64,000 nucleotides of DNA from positions 868,001 to 932,000 of the forward strand of contig NZ_CP036533.1 of the NCBI RefSeq assembly GCF_024585265.1, given 5' to 3'. Source of the DNA: Bradyrhizobium sp. WBAH42. GTDB lineage: Bacteria; Pseudomonadota; Alphaproteobacteria; Rhizobiales; Xanthobacteraceae. The position numbers and the translations under genes were made by a program. Under the pieces are notes generated by a model. The model was not told the origin of the DNA and made no database searches. It saw only the letters and a program-made list of their open reading frames with translations. Positions 34,017 through 43,219 of the stretch are shown here, piece by piece. The number at the start of each line of letters is the position of its first letter. Positions within the stretch are counted from its first letter, which is position 1.

Positions 34017-34778
34017 ATGGATCGGCCGGGCGAAACCACGCATTTTGGCTTCAGGGACGTCCCCCTCGGGGACAAGCAGACGCTGGTGAACGATGTGTTT
34101 CACAGCGTGGCGTCGCGCTATGACTTGATGAACGACCTGATGTCCGGTGGCCTGCACCGGGTCTGGAAGGACATCATGATCACCGCGCTGGATCCGCCCA
34201 GGAGCGACCGGGCGTTCGCGCTGCTCGACGTCGCCGGCGGCACCGGCGACATCTCGTTCCGTGCCGCCAAGGCAGCCGGCCCCGGCTTCCACGCCACGGT
34301 GTGCGACATCAATTCGGACATGCTGGCTGTGGGGCGGGAGCGCGCCGCCAAGCGCCATCTCGACACCCAGGTCGATTTCGTCGAAGGCAATGCCGAATCG
34401 CTCGGCTTTGCCGATCGCAGCTTCGACGCCTATACGATCGCATTCGGCATCCGCAACGTGCCACGGATCGATCTTGCGCTGCGCGAGGCCTATCGCGTGC
34501 TGAGGCCCGGCAGCCGCTTCCTGTGCCTGGAATTCTCCACCGTCGAGATGCCGGGGCTGGACAAGCTCTATGATCTGTTCTCGTTCAAGGTGATCCCGCC
34601 GCTCGGGCGCATGGTCACGGGCGACGCAGAATCGTATCAATATCTCGTCGAGTCCATCCGCAAGTTTCCAAAGCCCGCCGCCTTCGCCGACATGATCCGC
34701 GAGGCCGGCTTTGCCCGCGTCAGCTGGCAGACGCTCTCCGGCGGCATCGTCGCACTGCATTCGGGCTGGCGTTTGTGA
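34017..34778 (+). CDS. ubiE: Ubiquinone/menaquinone biosynthesis C-methyltransferase UbiE
   Basis: UbiE C-methylates the quinone ring intermediates using SAM. In the 253-aa product the SAM site is [15 protein letters not shown], followed by the family motifs [17 protein letters not shown] (N-terminal) and [16 protein letters not shown]. Start ATG 34017. The end overlaps ubiB by GTGA, which is consistent with a ubiquinone operon. Confidence 0.96.
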   Translation: MDRPGETTHFGFRDVPLGDKQTLVNDVFHSVASRYDLMNDLMSGGLHRVWKDIMITALDPPRSDRAFALLDVAGGTGDISFRAAKAAGPGFHATVCDINSDMLAVGRERAAKRHLDTQVDFVEGNAESLGFADRSFDAYTIAFGIRNVPRIDLALREAYRVLRPGSRFLCLEFSTVEMPGLDKLYDLFSFKVIPPLGRMVTGDAESYQYLVESIRKFPKPAAFADMIREAGFARVSWQTLSGGIVALHSGWRL

Positions 34779-36349
34779 TCTCTGCCGTCACCCACATTGC
34801 GCGCCTGATCCGCGCCGCGCTCGTGTTTGCGCGCGAAGGCGTGTTCGGCGCGGTCGATCCGAGCCTGGTGCCGCCGCCGGGACAGCTCGCGCTGAAGCTG
34901 GCGCGCCTCATTGAGCGCCGCGGCGCCAAGCACGGCCCGCGGATCTCGCGCGCGCTGACGCGGATGGGCCCGGCCTATCTCAAGCTCGGCCAATTCCTGG
35001 CCACGCGTCCCGACGTGGTCGGCGTCATCATGGCGCGCGATCTCGAAAGCCTGCAGGACCGCCTGCCGCCGTTCCCGCAGGAGGAAGCCAAGGCCACGAT
35101 CGCGATCTCGCTGGAGCGGCCGCTGACGGACGTCTTCGTGAGCTTCGGACCGCCGGTCGCGGCGGCCTCGATCGCGCAGGTGCATCGCGGCGAGGTGTTG
35201 CGCGACGGCATCCGCAGGCCCGTCGCGATCAAGGTGCTGAGGCCCAACGTCGCGGCACGCTTCCGCCGCGATCTCTCGGATTTCTTCTTCGTCGCGCACA
35301 AGGCCGAGGCCTATTCGGCCGAGGCGCGGCGCCTGCGCCTGATCGAGGTCATCAACACCATGTCGCGCTCGGTCGCGATGGAGATGGACCTGCGGTTAGA
35401 GGCTGCCGCGCTGTCGGAGATGGCGGAGAACACGCGCGACGATCCCGATTTCCGCGTGCCCGCCGTCGACTGGGACCGCACCACGCATAACGTGCTGACG
35501 ATGGAGTGGATCGACGGCATCGCGCTGAACGATCACAAGCGCCTCGCGGAGGCGCAGGTCGATCTGCCCGATCTCGGCCGCAAGGTGATCCAGAGCTTCC
35601 TGCGCCACGCGCTGCGCGACGGCTTCTTCCACGCCGACATGCATCCCGGCAATCTGTTCCTGGATGAGGCCGGCCGCCTCGTCGCGGTCGATTTCGGCAT
35701 CATGGGCCGGCTCGGCATGAAGGAGCGGCGCTTCCTCGCCGAGATCCTGCTCGGCTTCATCACCCGCGATTATCGCCGCGTCGCCGAGGTGCATTTCGAG
35801 GCCGGCTATGTGCCCGCGCACCATTCGGTCGAGAATTTTGCGCAAGCCATCCGCGCCATCGGCGAGCCGATCCACAATCGCACCGCCGAGGAGATCTCGA
35901 TGGCGCGGTTGCTCACGCTGCTGCTCGAGGTGACCGGCCTGTTCGACATGACGACGCGGCCCGAGCTGATCCTGCTGCAGAAGACCATGGTGGTGGTCGA
36001 GGGCGTGGCGCGCGGCTTCGATCCGAAGCTCGACATCTGGAGGGTTGCCGACCCCGTGGTTCGCGAATGGATCGAGCGCAATCTCGGGCCGATCGGCCGG
36101 GTGCAGGGCGCACTTGCCGGGACCGGCCACATCGCGCGCGTCCTGATGCGCATGCCGGAGATTGCCGAGCGGTCGGTGAAGGTTCTCGAGCAGCTCGAGA
36201 CCATGACGCGGGAGGGCATCAGGCTGTCGCCGGAGAGCATCGCGGCCATGGGGCGCAGCGAGGGCCGCAAGAACCGCTGGCGCACCGTGGCGCTCTGGAT
36301 CATCGCCGCGACCTTCATCGGGATTCTGATCGCCGTCCGGAATCTGTGA
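34775..36349 (+). CDS. ubiB: Ubiquinone biosynthesis protein UbiB (ABC1/ADCK atypical kinase)
   Basis: UbiB is a membrane-anchored atypical kinase/ATPase needed for ubiquinone synthesis. The 524-aa protein shows the UbiB-type KxGQ motif ([13 protein letters not shown]), the Ala-rich P-loop ([13 protein letters not shown]), the catalytic [12 protein letters not shown] and VDFGIMG, and a C-terminal transmembrane helix near 500-522. Start GTG 34775 overlaps the ubiE stop. Its stop (36347-36349) lies within the first palindrome upstream of coaBC. Confidence 0.94.
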   Translation: MISAVTHIARLIRAALVFAREGVFGAVDPSLVPPPGQLALKLARLIERRGAKHGPRISRALTRMGPAYLKLGQFLATRPDVVGVIMARDLESLQDRLPPFPQEEAKATIAISLERPLTDVFVSFGPPVAAASIAQVHRGEVLRDGIRRPVAIKVLRPNVAARFRRDLSDFFFVAHKAEAYSAEARRLRLIEVINTMSRSVAMEMDLRLEAAALSEMAENTRDDPDFRVPAVDWDRTTHNVLTMEWIDGIALNDHKRLAEAQVDLPDLGRKVIQSFLRHALRDGFFHADMHPGNLFLDEAGRLVAVDFGIMGRLGMKERRFLAEILLGFITRDYRRVAEVHFEAGYVPAHHSVENFAQAIRAIGEPIHNRTAEEISMARLLTLLLEVTGLFDMTTRPELILLQKTMVVVEGVARGFDPKLDIWRVADPVVREWIERNLGPIGRVQGALAGTGHIARVLMRMPEIAERSVKVLEQLETMTREGIRLSPESIAAMGRSEGRKNRWRTVALWIIAATFIGILIAVRNL

Positions 36350-36387
36350 TTGCACTGCAATCACGAGGATGATAGCATCGCTATCAT
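36346..36387. promoter_or_regulatory. Double palindrome upstream of coaBC: candidate operator for its own RHH domain
   Basis: Two dyads lie in the 56-bp gap before coaBC. The first, GTGATTGCA-C-TGCAATCAC (36346-36364), is perfect. The second, ATGATAGC-ATC-GCTATCAT (36369-36387), is perfect over its 8-bp arms. Read as 8-mers they are TGATTGCA (36347), TGCAATCA (36356), TGATAGCA (36370) and CGCTATCA (36379): the same TGATWGCA element four times with 9/14/9-bp starts. A weak TTGCAC (36350) / TAGCAT (36373) promoter with 17-bp spacing would lie across them. The half-site resembles the FitAB element TGATAGCA as I recall it. Confidence 0.65.
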
Positions 36388-36405
36388 TCCGTGCCGGAGG
36401 GCGTC

Positions 36406-37857
36406 ATGGCAAGCCTGACCATCCGCAAGCTCGACGACGCCGTCAAAACCTATCTGCGGCTGCGTTCGGCCAAGAACCACAGGTCGGTCGAGGAGGAGGT
36501 CCGGGTCATCCTGCGGGAGTTGATCGACGGCCGCGAGGAGCCGCTGACCCCGTTTGCGGTGCCGCCCGTCGCGTCCGCCGCCCCGACGCCTCAGCGCACC
36601 GGCGCCCTTCCCGAGGCCAGTGTCACCCTGATCATCGGCGGCGGGATCGCGGCCTACAAATCGCTCGACCTGATCCGAAGGCTGAAGGAGCGCCGCATCG
36701 AGGTGCGCTGCGTGCTGACCAAGGCGGCGCAGCAATTCGTGACGCCGCTGGCCGCGAGCGCACTCTCGCATGAGCGCGTCTACACGGATTTGTTCGACCC
36801 GCAGAGCGAGTTCGACGCCGGCCATATACGCCTTGCGCGCGATTGCGACCTGATCGTGGTGGCGCCGGCCACCGCCGACCTGCTGGCGAAGATGGCGAAC
36901 GGTCATGCCGACGATCTCGCCAGCGCCATCCTGCTTGCGACCAACCGCAAGGTGCTGCTGGCGCCGGCGATGAATCCGCTGATGTGGAGCAACGCGGCGA
37001 CGCGCCGCAACGTCGCCCAGCTCCAGCGCGACGGCGTGGTGCTGATCGGCCCGAACGCGGGCGAGATGGCCGAAGCCGGCGAAGCCGGAACGGGCCGCAT
37101 GTCGGAAGCCATCGAGATCGCCAATGCCGCCGAACGGCTGCTGCGGCCGCCGATGCCGAAGCCGCTCGCCGGCAAGCGCGTGCTGATCACCGCAGGTCCC
37201 ACTCACGAGGCGATCGACCCGGTGCGCTACATCGCCAACCGGTCCTCCGGCAAGCAGGGCTTTGCCATTGCCGCCGCCGCGCAGGCCGCGGGCGCCGAGG
37301 TTACTCTGGTGAGCGGTCCGGTCGACCTCGACGATCCCCCGGGCGTGACGGTGAGGCACGTCGAATCGGCGCGGCAGATGCTGGAGCAGGTCGAGGCCGC
37401 GCTTCCCACCGACGTCGCGATCTTCGCCGCCGCGGTCGCCGACTGGCGCGTCGCCAACGAAGGCGAGCAGAAGCTGAAGAAGACGGCAGCCGGCATGCCG
37501 CCGCTTCAGCTCGTCGAGAACCCCGACATCCTCGCCACGATCTCCAAGCTCACCGACAAGCGCCCGCCGCTCGTGATCGGCTTTGCCGCCGAGACCGAGC
37601 ACCTAATCGACAACGCCAAGGCAAAATTCGCGCGCAAGGGCTGCGATTGGATCGTCGCCAACGACGTCTCGCCCGCCACCGGAGTGATGGGCGGCGACCG
37701 CAACACGGTCCACCTGCTCAGCCGCAAGAACGGCGCGCAGGACGGCGAGATTGCAGTTGATTCCTGGCCGGCGATGACCAAGGAACAGGTCGCCATCGAA
37801 CTGGTCGCGCAGATCGCGAAAAGCGTGACCGGCAAATCCCTGGAGACCGCATCTTGA
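36406..37857 (+). CDS. coaBC: CoaBC with N-terminal FitA-like ribbon-helix-helix domain
   Basis: Bifunctional phosphopantothenoylcysteine decarboxylase (CoaC) and phosphopantothenate-cysteine ligase (CoaB) of coenzyme A synthesis, 483 aa versus about 400 usual. Extra residues 1-45 ([29 protein letters not shown]) match the FitA/VapB-like ribbon-helix-helix antitoxin fold; 46-70 is a Pro/Ala linker. CoaC begins at 71 ([18 protein letters not shown]) with catalytic His140 and Asn190 (PAMN); CoaB begins near 257 ([18 protein letters not shown]). The CoaC loop [14 protein letters not shown] has no Cys where E. coli has Cys158. ATG 36406 is preceded by GGAGG; the frame is unbroken. Overlaps dut by TTGA. 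Confidence 0.92.
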   Translation: MASLTIRKLDDAVKTYLRLRSAKNHRSVEEEVRVILRELIDGREEPLTPFAVPPVASAAPTPQRTGALPEASVTLIIGGGIAAYKSLDLIRRLKERRIEVRCVLTKAAQQFVTPLAASALSHERVYTDLFDPQSEFDAGHIRLARDCDLIVVAPATADLLAKMANGHADDLASAILLATNRKVLLAPAMNPLMWSNAATRRNVAQLQRDGVVLIGPNAGEMAEAGEAGTGRMSEAIEIANAAERLLRPPMPKPLAGKRVLITAGPTHEAIDPVRYIANRSSGKQGFAIAAAAQAAGAEVTLVSGPVDLDDPPGVTVRHVESARQMLEQVEAALPTDVAIFAAAVADWRVANEGEQKLKKTAAGMPPLQLVENPDILATISKLTDKRPPLVIGFAAETEHLIDNAKAKFARKGCDWIVANDVSPATGVMGGDRNTVHLLSRKNGAQDGEIAVDSWPAMTKEQVAIELVAQIAKSVTGKSLETAS

Positions 37858-38312
37858 GCACGAAGGTTGCCGTCGAGCTGCAACGCCTCGCCCACGCTGA
37901 AGGGCTGCCGCTGCCGGCCTATCAGACCAGCGAGGCCGCCGGCCTCGATCTGATGGCCGCGGTGCCGGACAACGAGCCCATGACGCTCGCACCAGGCCAA
38001 TACGCGCTGGTGCCGACCGGCCTCGCGATCGCCTTGCCGCCCGGGCACGAGGCACAGGTGCGGCCGCGTTCGGGGCTGGCGGCCAAGCACGGAGTCACCG
38101 TGCTGAATTCGCCGGGCACGATCGATGCGGACTACCGCGGCGAGATCAAGGTGATCTTGATCAATCACGGCACCACGCCCTTCGTGATCAAGCGCGGCGA
38201 ACGCATCGCCCAGATGGTGATCGCGCCGGTGCTGCAGGCCGCGCTGGTTCCCGTCGCCACCTTGTCCGCGACCGATCGCGGCGCCGGCGGCTTCGGCTCG
38301 ACCGGGCGCTAG
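37854..38312 (+). CDS. dut: dUTP diphosphatase
   Basis: Dut hydrolyses dUTP to dUMP, preventing uracil incorporation and feeding thymidylate synthesis. The 152-aa trimeric-type enzyme has GLDLMAA (motif 1), [11 protein letters not shown] (motif 2), [14 protein letters not shown] (motif 3), ERIAQMVI (motif 4) and the C-terminal P-loop-like [11 protein letters not shown] (motif 5). The start is a TTG at 37854 that overlaps the coaBC stop; a later ATG would remove conserved motif 1 context. Confidence 0.95.
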   Translation: MSTKVAVELQRLAHAEGLPLPAYQTSEAAGLDLMAAVPDNEPMTLAPGQYALVPTGLAIALPPGHEAQVRPRSGLAAKHGVTVLNSPGTIDADYRGEIKVILINHGTTPFVIKRGERIAQMVIAPVLQAALVPVATLSATDRGAGGFGSTGR

Positions 38313-38678
38313 CTTTCTTGCCTCTCCCGCTTGCGGGAGAGGCCGTCGCGCTCGCAGAGCGCGGCGGGTGAGGGCTCTATCCTCTTGGGGATGTCCGGTT
38401 GCGGAGACACCCTCTCCCCAGCCCTCCCCCGCAAGCGGGGGAGGGAGCGCACCACGATCGTGGCGGGCAATCCGGATGACACGCTAACGCACGGCAATCC
38501 CAGCCGAATCATCCGCAGAATCACGTGCTTCGGAACAACGCGCGGGGCACTTTTTTGGGACCCGCCTTTGCGTTCACGATCTGGACTCTTACCGGCGGAG
38601 TCGCGGTGAGGGTATTGTCTTTTGATTCGCGCGCGACGGGGGTCGCCGCGCGTCAATTCGTGCGGTCTTGGGGCAACT
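38313..38678. other. dut-divL intergenic region
   Basis: A 366-bp gap: its first third is the palindromic repeat, and the remaining about 230 bp before divL shows no supported gene. A divL promoter is expected here. Confidence 0.55.
38321..38448. repeat. Intergenic palindromic repeat (CCTCTCCC family)
   Basis: A 128-bp element with CCTCTCCCGC-TTGC-GGGAGAGG, GGGTGAGGG, CCCTCTCCCC and CCTCCCCCGC-AAGC-GGGGGAGGG arms, related to the element at 18022-18143. It lies between dut and divL and may end the dut transcript. Confidence 0.8.
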
Positions 38679-41183
38679 ATGTCAGGCGTGATCGTGTCGA
38701 TGCGTCGGACGCTGCTGTCGTGCACATCGCTGGCGCGCAACGGCTTGGTGGGAGGCGCTCTCGCAGCGCTGCTGCCGGCTGCGCCGGCAAAGGCCGCCGA
38801 CCTCATCGACACCCTTTCCCTCGTGATGGATTTGAACCGGCAGGAACTCGCGGTGCTCGCCACCGCGCTGGCCCTGCTCGGCTTTTCGGTGGTGGCCGCG
38901 ATCCTGTTGATGCGCACGCGGGTGCGCACGGCGACGAACGAGGCGCGGCTGCGCGCCCGGATCGGGGAACTTCAGCTCCAGGCCGACCGCTTCGGCGCGC
39001 TGCTGTTCACCGAGCCGCAGATCCTGATCTCGTGGCCGGCCGGCGACAACCGCGCGCAGATTTCCGGCGACATCGCGTTGGTGCTGCCGCGCGATTCCTC
39101 GCCGCAGCGCGTGCTGGCGTTCGGAACCTGGCTGCCGCCGGAGCCGGCGCTGCAGATGGACCATGCGGTCGATGCGCTGCGCGAGCGCGGCGACGGGTTC
39201 CAGCTGACGCTGACCACCGCGCAAGGCCATATGCTGGAAGCGATCGGGCGCGCCATCGGCGGCCAGGCCATCGTCCGCATTCGCGAGCTGTCCGGACTGC
39301 GCCGCGATCTCGCCGAGACCCATCTGCGCTACAAGGCACTCTCCGACGAGACCGAGATGCTTCGCGGCTTTGCCACGGCCGCACCGTGGCCGATCTGGGC
39401 AAAGGGGGAGAACGGCGCGCTGACCTACGCCAACCCGGCCTATGTGCGCGCCACCGAGGCGACCAGCGCCGTCGATGCGCAGGAGCGCAAGCTCGAGCTG
39501 CTCGACAGCGCCGACCGCACCGCGATGGAGCGGGGGCTGAAGGACGCCGCCAATTTCACCTCGCGGCTGCCGATCGTGGTCGGCGGCGAGCGGCGCATCT
39601 ACGACGTGCGCGCCGTCAATGTCGGCAGCGGCAGCGTCGGCGTCGCCATCGATGCCAGCGAGGCGGATGCGCTGAGCTCGGCGCTGGTGCGCATGGCGGA
39701 GGCGCACCGCCGCACGCTCGACCAGCTCTCCTCCGGCGTTGCCGTGTTCGACGGCCAGCGGCGCCTTGCCTTCTACAACGATTCCTATCGCCGGCTGTGG
39801 GATCTCGATCGCAACTTCCTCGACGCCCATCCGGACGATTCCAGCGTGCTCGACCAGCTCCGCGCCGCGCGCAAATTACCGGAGCAGCCGGATTTCCGCG
39901 CCTGGAAAGCCAAGCTGCACGAGGCCTATCGCGCGGTCGAGACGGCCAAGGACACCTGGTTCCTGCCCGACGGCCGCGCGCTCTCGGTCGTCACCACGCC
40001 GAACCCCGAGGGCGGCGTGACCTATCTGTTCGACGACGTCACCGAAAGCCTCGACCTCGCCCGCCGCTTCGACGGCCTGATCCGCGTCCAGCGCGAGACG
40101 CTGGACAGTCTCGCCGAAGGCGTCGCGGTGTTCGGCAGCAACGGCAAGGCGCAGCTGTTCAATCCGGCCTTCGTCCGGATGTGGAAGCTGTCGAGCGATG
40201 CCATGCGCGACGAGCCGCACATCCAGACCGTGGAAGGCTGGTGCCATCAGCTGTTCGACGATCCGCAAGTCTGGCGCCAGATCCGCGAGGCCATCACCTC
40301 GATCGAGAACCGCGCGGACGTGCCGCTGAAGCTGGAACGCAAGGACGGCAGCGTGCTCGACGGCATGATCCGGCCGCTGCCCGACGGCGCCACCATGCTG
40401 ACGTTCCAGGACATCACCGACACCGAGAATGTCGAGCGCGCGCTGCGCGAGCGCAACGAGGCGCTGGAGGCGGCCGACCAGATGAAGGTGGATTTCGTCC
40501 ACCACGTCTCCTACGAGCTGCGCTCGCCGCTCACCACCATCATCGGCTTTGCGCATTTCCTCAGCGATCCCTCGACCGGACCGCTGACGCCGAAGCAGGC
40601 CGAATATCTCGACTACGTCACCAAATCGACCAACGCGCTGCTCGCGCTCACCAACAACATCCTCGATCTCGCCACCATCGACGCCGGCGCGATGAAGCTG
40701 GAACTCGGGCAGGTCGATGTCAGCAAGGCCATCGAGCTTGCCGCCGAGGGCATCCAGGACCGGCTCGCCACCGACCGCATCCGCCTCAAGGTCGAGATCG
40801 CGCCCGATGTCGGCAGCTTCGTCGGCGACGAGAAGCGCGTGGTGCAGGTGCTCTATAACCTCCTCGCCAACGCCGTCGGGTTTTCTCCACAGGATTCCAC
40901 CGTCGGCATCAGCGCCCGGCGCACCGACCGCAGCGTGGTCTTCACCGTGACAGATTCGGGCCCTGGAATACCTGCCGACATGAAGGACAAGGTGTTCAAC
41001 TGGTTCGAAAGCCGCTCGCAGGGCTCGCGTCATCGCGGCGCCGGGCTCGGCCTGTCGCTGGTGCGCTCCTTCGTCGAGCTGCATGGCGGCAAGGTGCGGG
41101 TGGATTCGATCGTCGGCCGGGGCACGGTCGTGATCTGCGACTTCCCGACCGACCAGGCGGCGCACCGCGACGCCGCCGAATGA
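38679..41183 (+). CDS. divL: DivL-type sensor kinase with Tyr in place of phospho-His
   Basis: An 834-aa membrane-anchored PAS/HATPase signalling protein. It has a hydrophobic segment at about 15-40 and a clear transmembrane helix near 63-83, several PAS-like regions (around 215-330, 340-450 and 460-590), a dimerisation helix with HHVSYELRSPLTT where Tyr612 replaces the phospho-accepting His, and an ATPase domain with NLLANAV, DSGPGIP and GAGLGLSLVRSF. This Tyr is the mark of Caulobacter DivL, which modulates CckA-CtrA cell-cycle signalling. A tsaE gene follows immediately (ATGA). Start ATG 38679; ATG 38700 is an alternative. Confidence 0.92.
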   Translation: MSGVIVSMRRTLLSCTSLARNGLVGGALAALLPAAPAKAADLIDTLSLVMDLNRQELAVLATALALLGFSVVAAILLMRTRVRTATNEARLRARIGELQLQADRFGALLFTEPQILISWPAGDNRAQISGDIALVLPRDSSPQRVLAFGTWLPPEPALQMDHAVDALRERGDGFQLTLTTAQGHMLEAIGRAIGGQAIVRIRELSGLRRDLAETHLRYKALSDETEMLRGFATAAPWPIWAKGENGALTYANPAYVRATEATSAVDAQERKLELLDSADRTAMERGLKDAANFTSRLPIVVGGERRIYDVRAVNVGSGSVGVAIDASEADALSSALVRMAEAHRRTLDQLSSGVAVFDGQRRLAFYNDSYRRLWDLDRNFLDAHPDDSSVLDQLRAARKLPEQPDFRAWKAKLHEAYRAVETAKDTWFLPDGRALSVVTTPNPEGGVTYLFDDVTESLDLARRFDGLIRVQRETLDSLAEGVAVFGSNGKAQLFNPAFVRMWKLSSDAMRDEPHIQTVEGWCHQLFDDPQVWRQIREAITSIENRADVPLKLERKDGSVLDGMIRPLPDGATMLTFQDITDTENVERALRERNEALEAADQMKVDFVHHVSYELRSPLTTIIGFAHFLSDPSTGPLTPKQAEYLDYVTKSTNALLALTNNILDLATIDAGAMKLELGQVDVSKAIELAAEGIQDRLATDRIRLKVEIAPDVGSFVGDEKRVVQVLYNLLANAVGFSPQDSTVGISARRTDRSVVFTVTDSGPGIPADMKDKVFNWFESRSQGSRHRGAGLGLSLVRSFVELHGGKVRVDSIVGRGTVVICDFPTDQAAHRDAAE

Positions 41184-42697
41184 CGGAAACAACCACATTC
41201 GCCGTCGCGCTTCACAACGAGACGGCCACGGCGCAATTGATGGCCGACCTCGCGCTGCTGGTCGGTCCCGGGGACGTCATCACCCTCACCGGCGATCTCG
41301 GCGCCGGCAAGACTGCGGCGGCGCGCAGCCTGATCCGCTATCTCGCCGGCGATGACGCGCTGGAAGTGCCGAGCCCGACCTTCACACTGGTGCAGGGCTA
41401 CGAGCTGCCGCCCTTCCCGGTGCTGCATGCCGATCTCTACCGTGTCGAGGACGAGAGCGAGCTCGAGGAGATCGGGCTGTCGCCGCTGCCCGATGCCACG
41501 CTGGTGCTGATCGAATGGCCCGAGCGCGCCCCGTCGGCAATGCCCGAGGACCGCATCGACATCGCGCTGACGCACCGGCCGGCGCTGGGCGCGAACGCAC
41601 GTGCCGCCGACATCACGGGCCATGGCAAGGGCGCCGCGCAAGTCGCGCGGCTGAAGGCGCTGCGCGAATTCCTCGACGCATCCGGTTACATCGATGCGAT
41701 GCGCAAGCGCATGGCCGGCGACGCCTCGACGCGCTCCTATGCGCGGCTCGTGCGCGATGAGGAAATCGTCATCCTCATGAACTTTCCGCAGCGCCCCGAT
41801 GGCGCGGCGCTCTACGACGGAAAATCCTACAGCGCCGCGGTGCATCTGGCCGAGAACGTAAGACCCTTCGTCGCCATCGATGAAGGTCTGCGCGCGCAGG
41901 GAATCTCGGCGCCGGCCATCCACCATTCCGATCTCGACCATGGCTTCCTGATCACCGAGGATTTCGGCAACGAGGGCGTGATCGAGGGCGATCCGCCGCG
42001 ACCGATTCTCGAGCGCTACGAAGCCGCGACCGACGTGCTGGCGATGCTGCACGGCAAGGCGCTGCCGGAGACACTGCCGCTGCACGGGCAGACCTACGCG
42101 ATCCCCGTCTTCGACGTCGAGGCGCTGCTGATCGAGATCGGATTGATGCCGGAATGGTATCTGCCCGATCGCAACGCGCCGCTGAGCGAGGCGACGCGCG
42201 CGGAATTTTTTGCGATGTGGCGCGAATTGCTGAAGGGGCCGTTGGCGGCGCCGAAGACGTGGATCATCCGCGACTATCACTCGCCCAATCTGATCTGGCT
42301 CGGGCAGCACAGCGGCATCGAACGCGTCGGCGTGATCGACTTCCAGGACACCGTGCTGGGGCCGCAATCCTACGACGTGGTGTCGCTGCTCCAGGACGCC
42401 CGCATCGACGTGCCCGAGAGCATCGAGCTGACGCTGCTGTCGCGCTACATCAAGGCGCGGCGGGCGCAAGATTCGAGCTTCGACGCCGCCGGCTTCGCCG
42501 AGCTCTACGCGATCATGTCGGCGCAGCGGAACACGCGCCTGCTCGGCACCTTCGCCCGGCTCAACCGCCGCGACGGCAAGCCGCATTATCTGCGCCACCA
42601 GCCGCGGATCTGGACCTATCTCCAGCGCTCGATGGCCCATCCCGCGCTCGCCCATCTGCGCAACTGGTATCTCGCCAACGTCCCGCCGCCAGGCTGA
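41180..42697 (+). CDS. tsaE: TsaE - sugar kinase fusion (tRNA t6A ATPase + AmgK-like phosphotransferase)
   Basis: A two-domain 505-aa protein. Residues 1-160 are TsaE (P-loop GDLGAGKT at 38-45, PTFTLVQGYE, HADLYRVEDE), the ATPase of the tRNA threonylcarbamoyl-adenosine complex. Residues about 165-505 are an aminoglycoside-phosphotransferase-fold kinase (GDASTRSYARL, IIRDYHSPNLIWL, GVIDFQDTVLGPQSYDVVSLLQDARID) of the AmgK type, which phosphorylates N-acetylmuramate/N-acetylglucosamine in cell-wall recycling. A MurU-like gene nearby supports that role. This fusion is common in alphaproteobacteria. Confidence 0.92.
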   Translation: MTETTTFAVALHNETATAQLMADLALLVGPGDVITLTGDLGAGKTAAARSLIRYLAGDDALEVPSPTFTLVQGYELPPFPVLHADLYRVEDESELEEIGLSPLPDATLVLIEWPERAPSAMPEDRIDIALTHRPALGANARAADITGHGKGAAQVARLKALREFLDASGYIDAMRKRMAGDASTRSYARLVRDEEIVILMNFPQRPDGAALYDGKSYSAAVHLAENVRPFVAIDEGLRAQGISAPAIHHSDLDHGFLITEDFGNEGVIEGDPPRPILERYEAATDVLAMLHGKALPETLPLHGQTYAIPVFDVEALLIEIGLMPEWYLPDRNAPLSEATRAEFFAMWRELLKGPLAAPKTWIIRDYHSPNLIWLGQHSGIERVGVIDFQDTVLGPQSYDVVSLLQDARIDVPESIELTLLSRYIKARRAQDSSFDAAGFAELYAIMSAQRNTRLLGTFARLNRRDGKPHYLRHQPRIWTYLQRSMAHPALAHLRNWYLANVPPPG

Positions 42698-42783
42698 TTC
42701 AGGACCGATTTACCGGCCGTTAGCCAAGATGTCGCTACTCTGGCGCCGAGGCAGCCGGAAATTACGGGGCTGGAGCGGGGCAG

Positions 42784-43101
42784 ATGGCAGCGAAAGCGGA
42801 TCAGCGCGGAAATAGCCGGGTTATTTTCGAGCGCGGGTTTTCGGCCCAGATGATGGGAATCGACGGCACCTGGCGGCGCGACTGCACCATGGAGGATGTC
42901 TCCGAGACCGGCGCCAAGCTGACCATCGACGGCTCGGTCGAAGGGCTCCATCTGAAGGAATTCTTTCTCCTGCTCTCGTCCACCGGACTCGCCTACCGGC
43001 GCTGCGAGCTGGCCTGGGTCAACGGCGACCAGATCGGCGTCAATTTCCTGAAAGTGGGCGACAAGAAGAAGAAGGTCCGTTCCACAGCCGTTGGGGCGTG
43101 A
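42784..43101 (+). CDS. PilZ domain protein
   Basis: A 105-aa single-domain protein. The PilZ-like core includes RGNSRVIFERGFSAQM and DVSETGAKLTIDG; the canonical RxxxR and (D/N)xSxxG c-di-GMP motifs are only partly kept (DVSETG is present, the RxxxR is weak), so nucleotide binding is uncertain. It lies between the TsaE-kinase and MurU-like genes, on the same strand. Confidence 0.82.
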   Translation: MAAKADQRGNSRVIFERGFSAQMMGIDGTWRRDCTMEDVSETGAKLTIDGSVEGLHLKEFFLLLSSTGLAYRRCELAWVNGDQIGVNFLKVGDKKKKVRSTAVGA

Positions 43102-43219
43102 CGGCAACACCCGTCGTACAACCGTCACGGCGGGTGGTTAAGGCGGTCGAGATGCGGTGCGGCAGATCGAGCCTCGTGTTAGGATTGCTGCGAACGCGAA
43201 AGGTCTGAGAAGGCGAAGG

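Noticed and set aside
36346..36364. ubiB terminator instead of operator
   Set aside because: The dyad is followed by no T-run, and the second dyad shares its half-sites, which fits a DNA-binding site better than a terminator. Not excluded experimentally.
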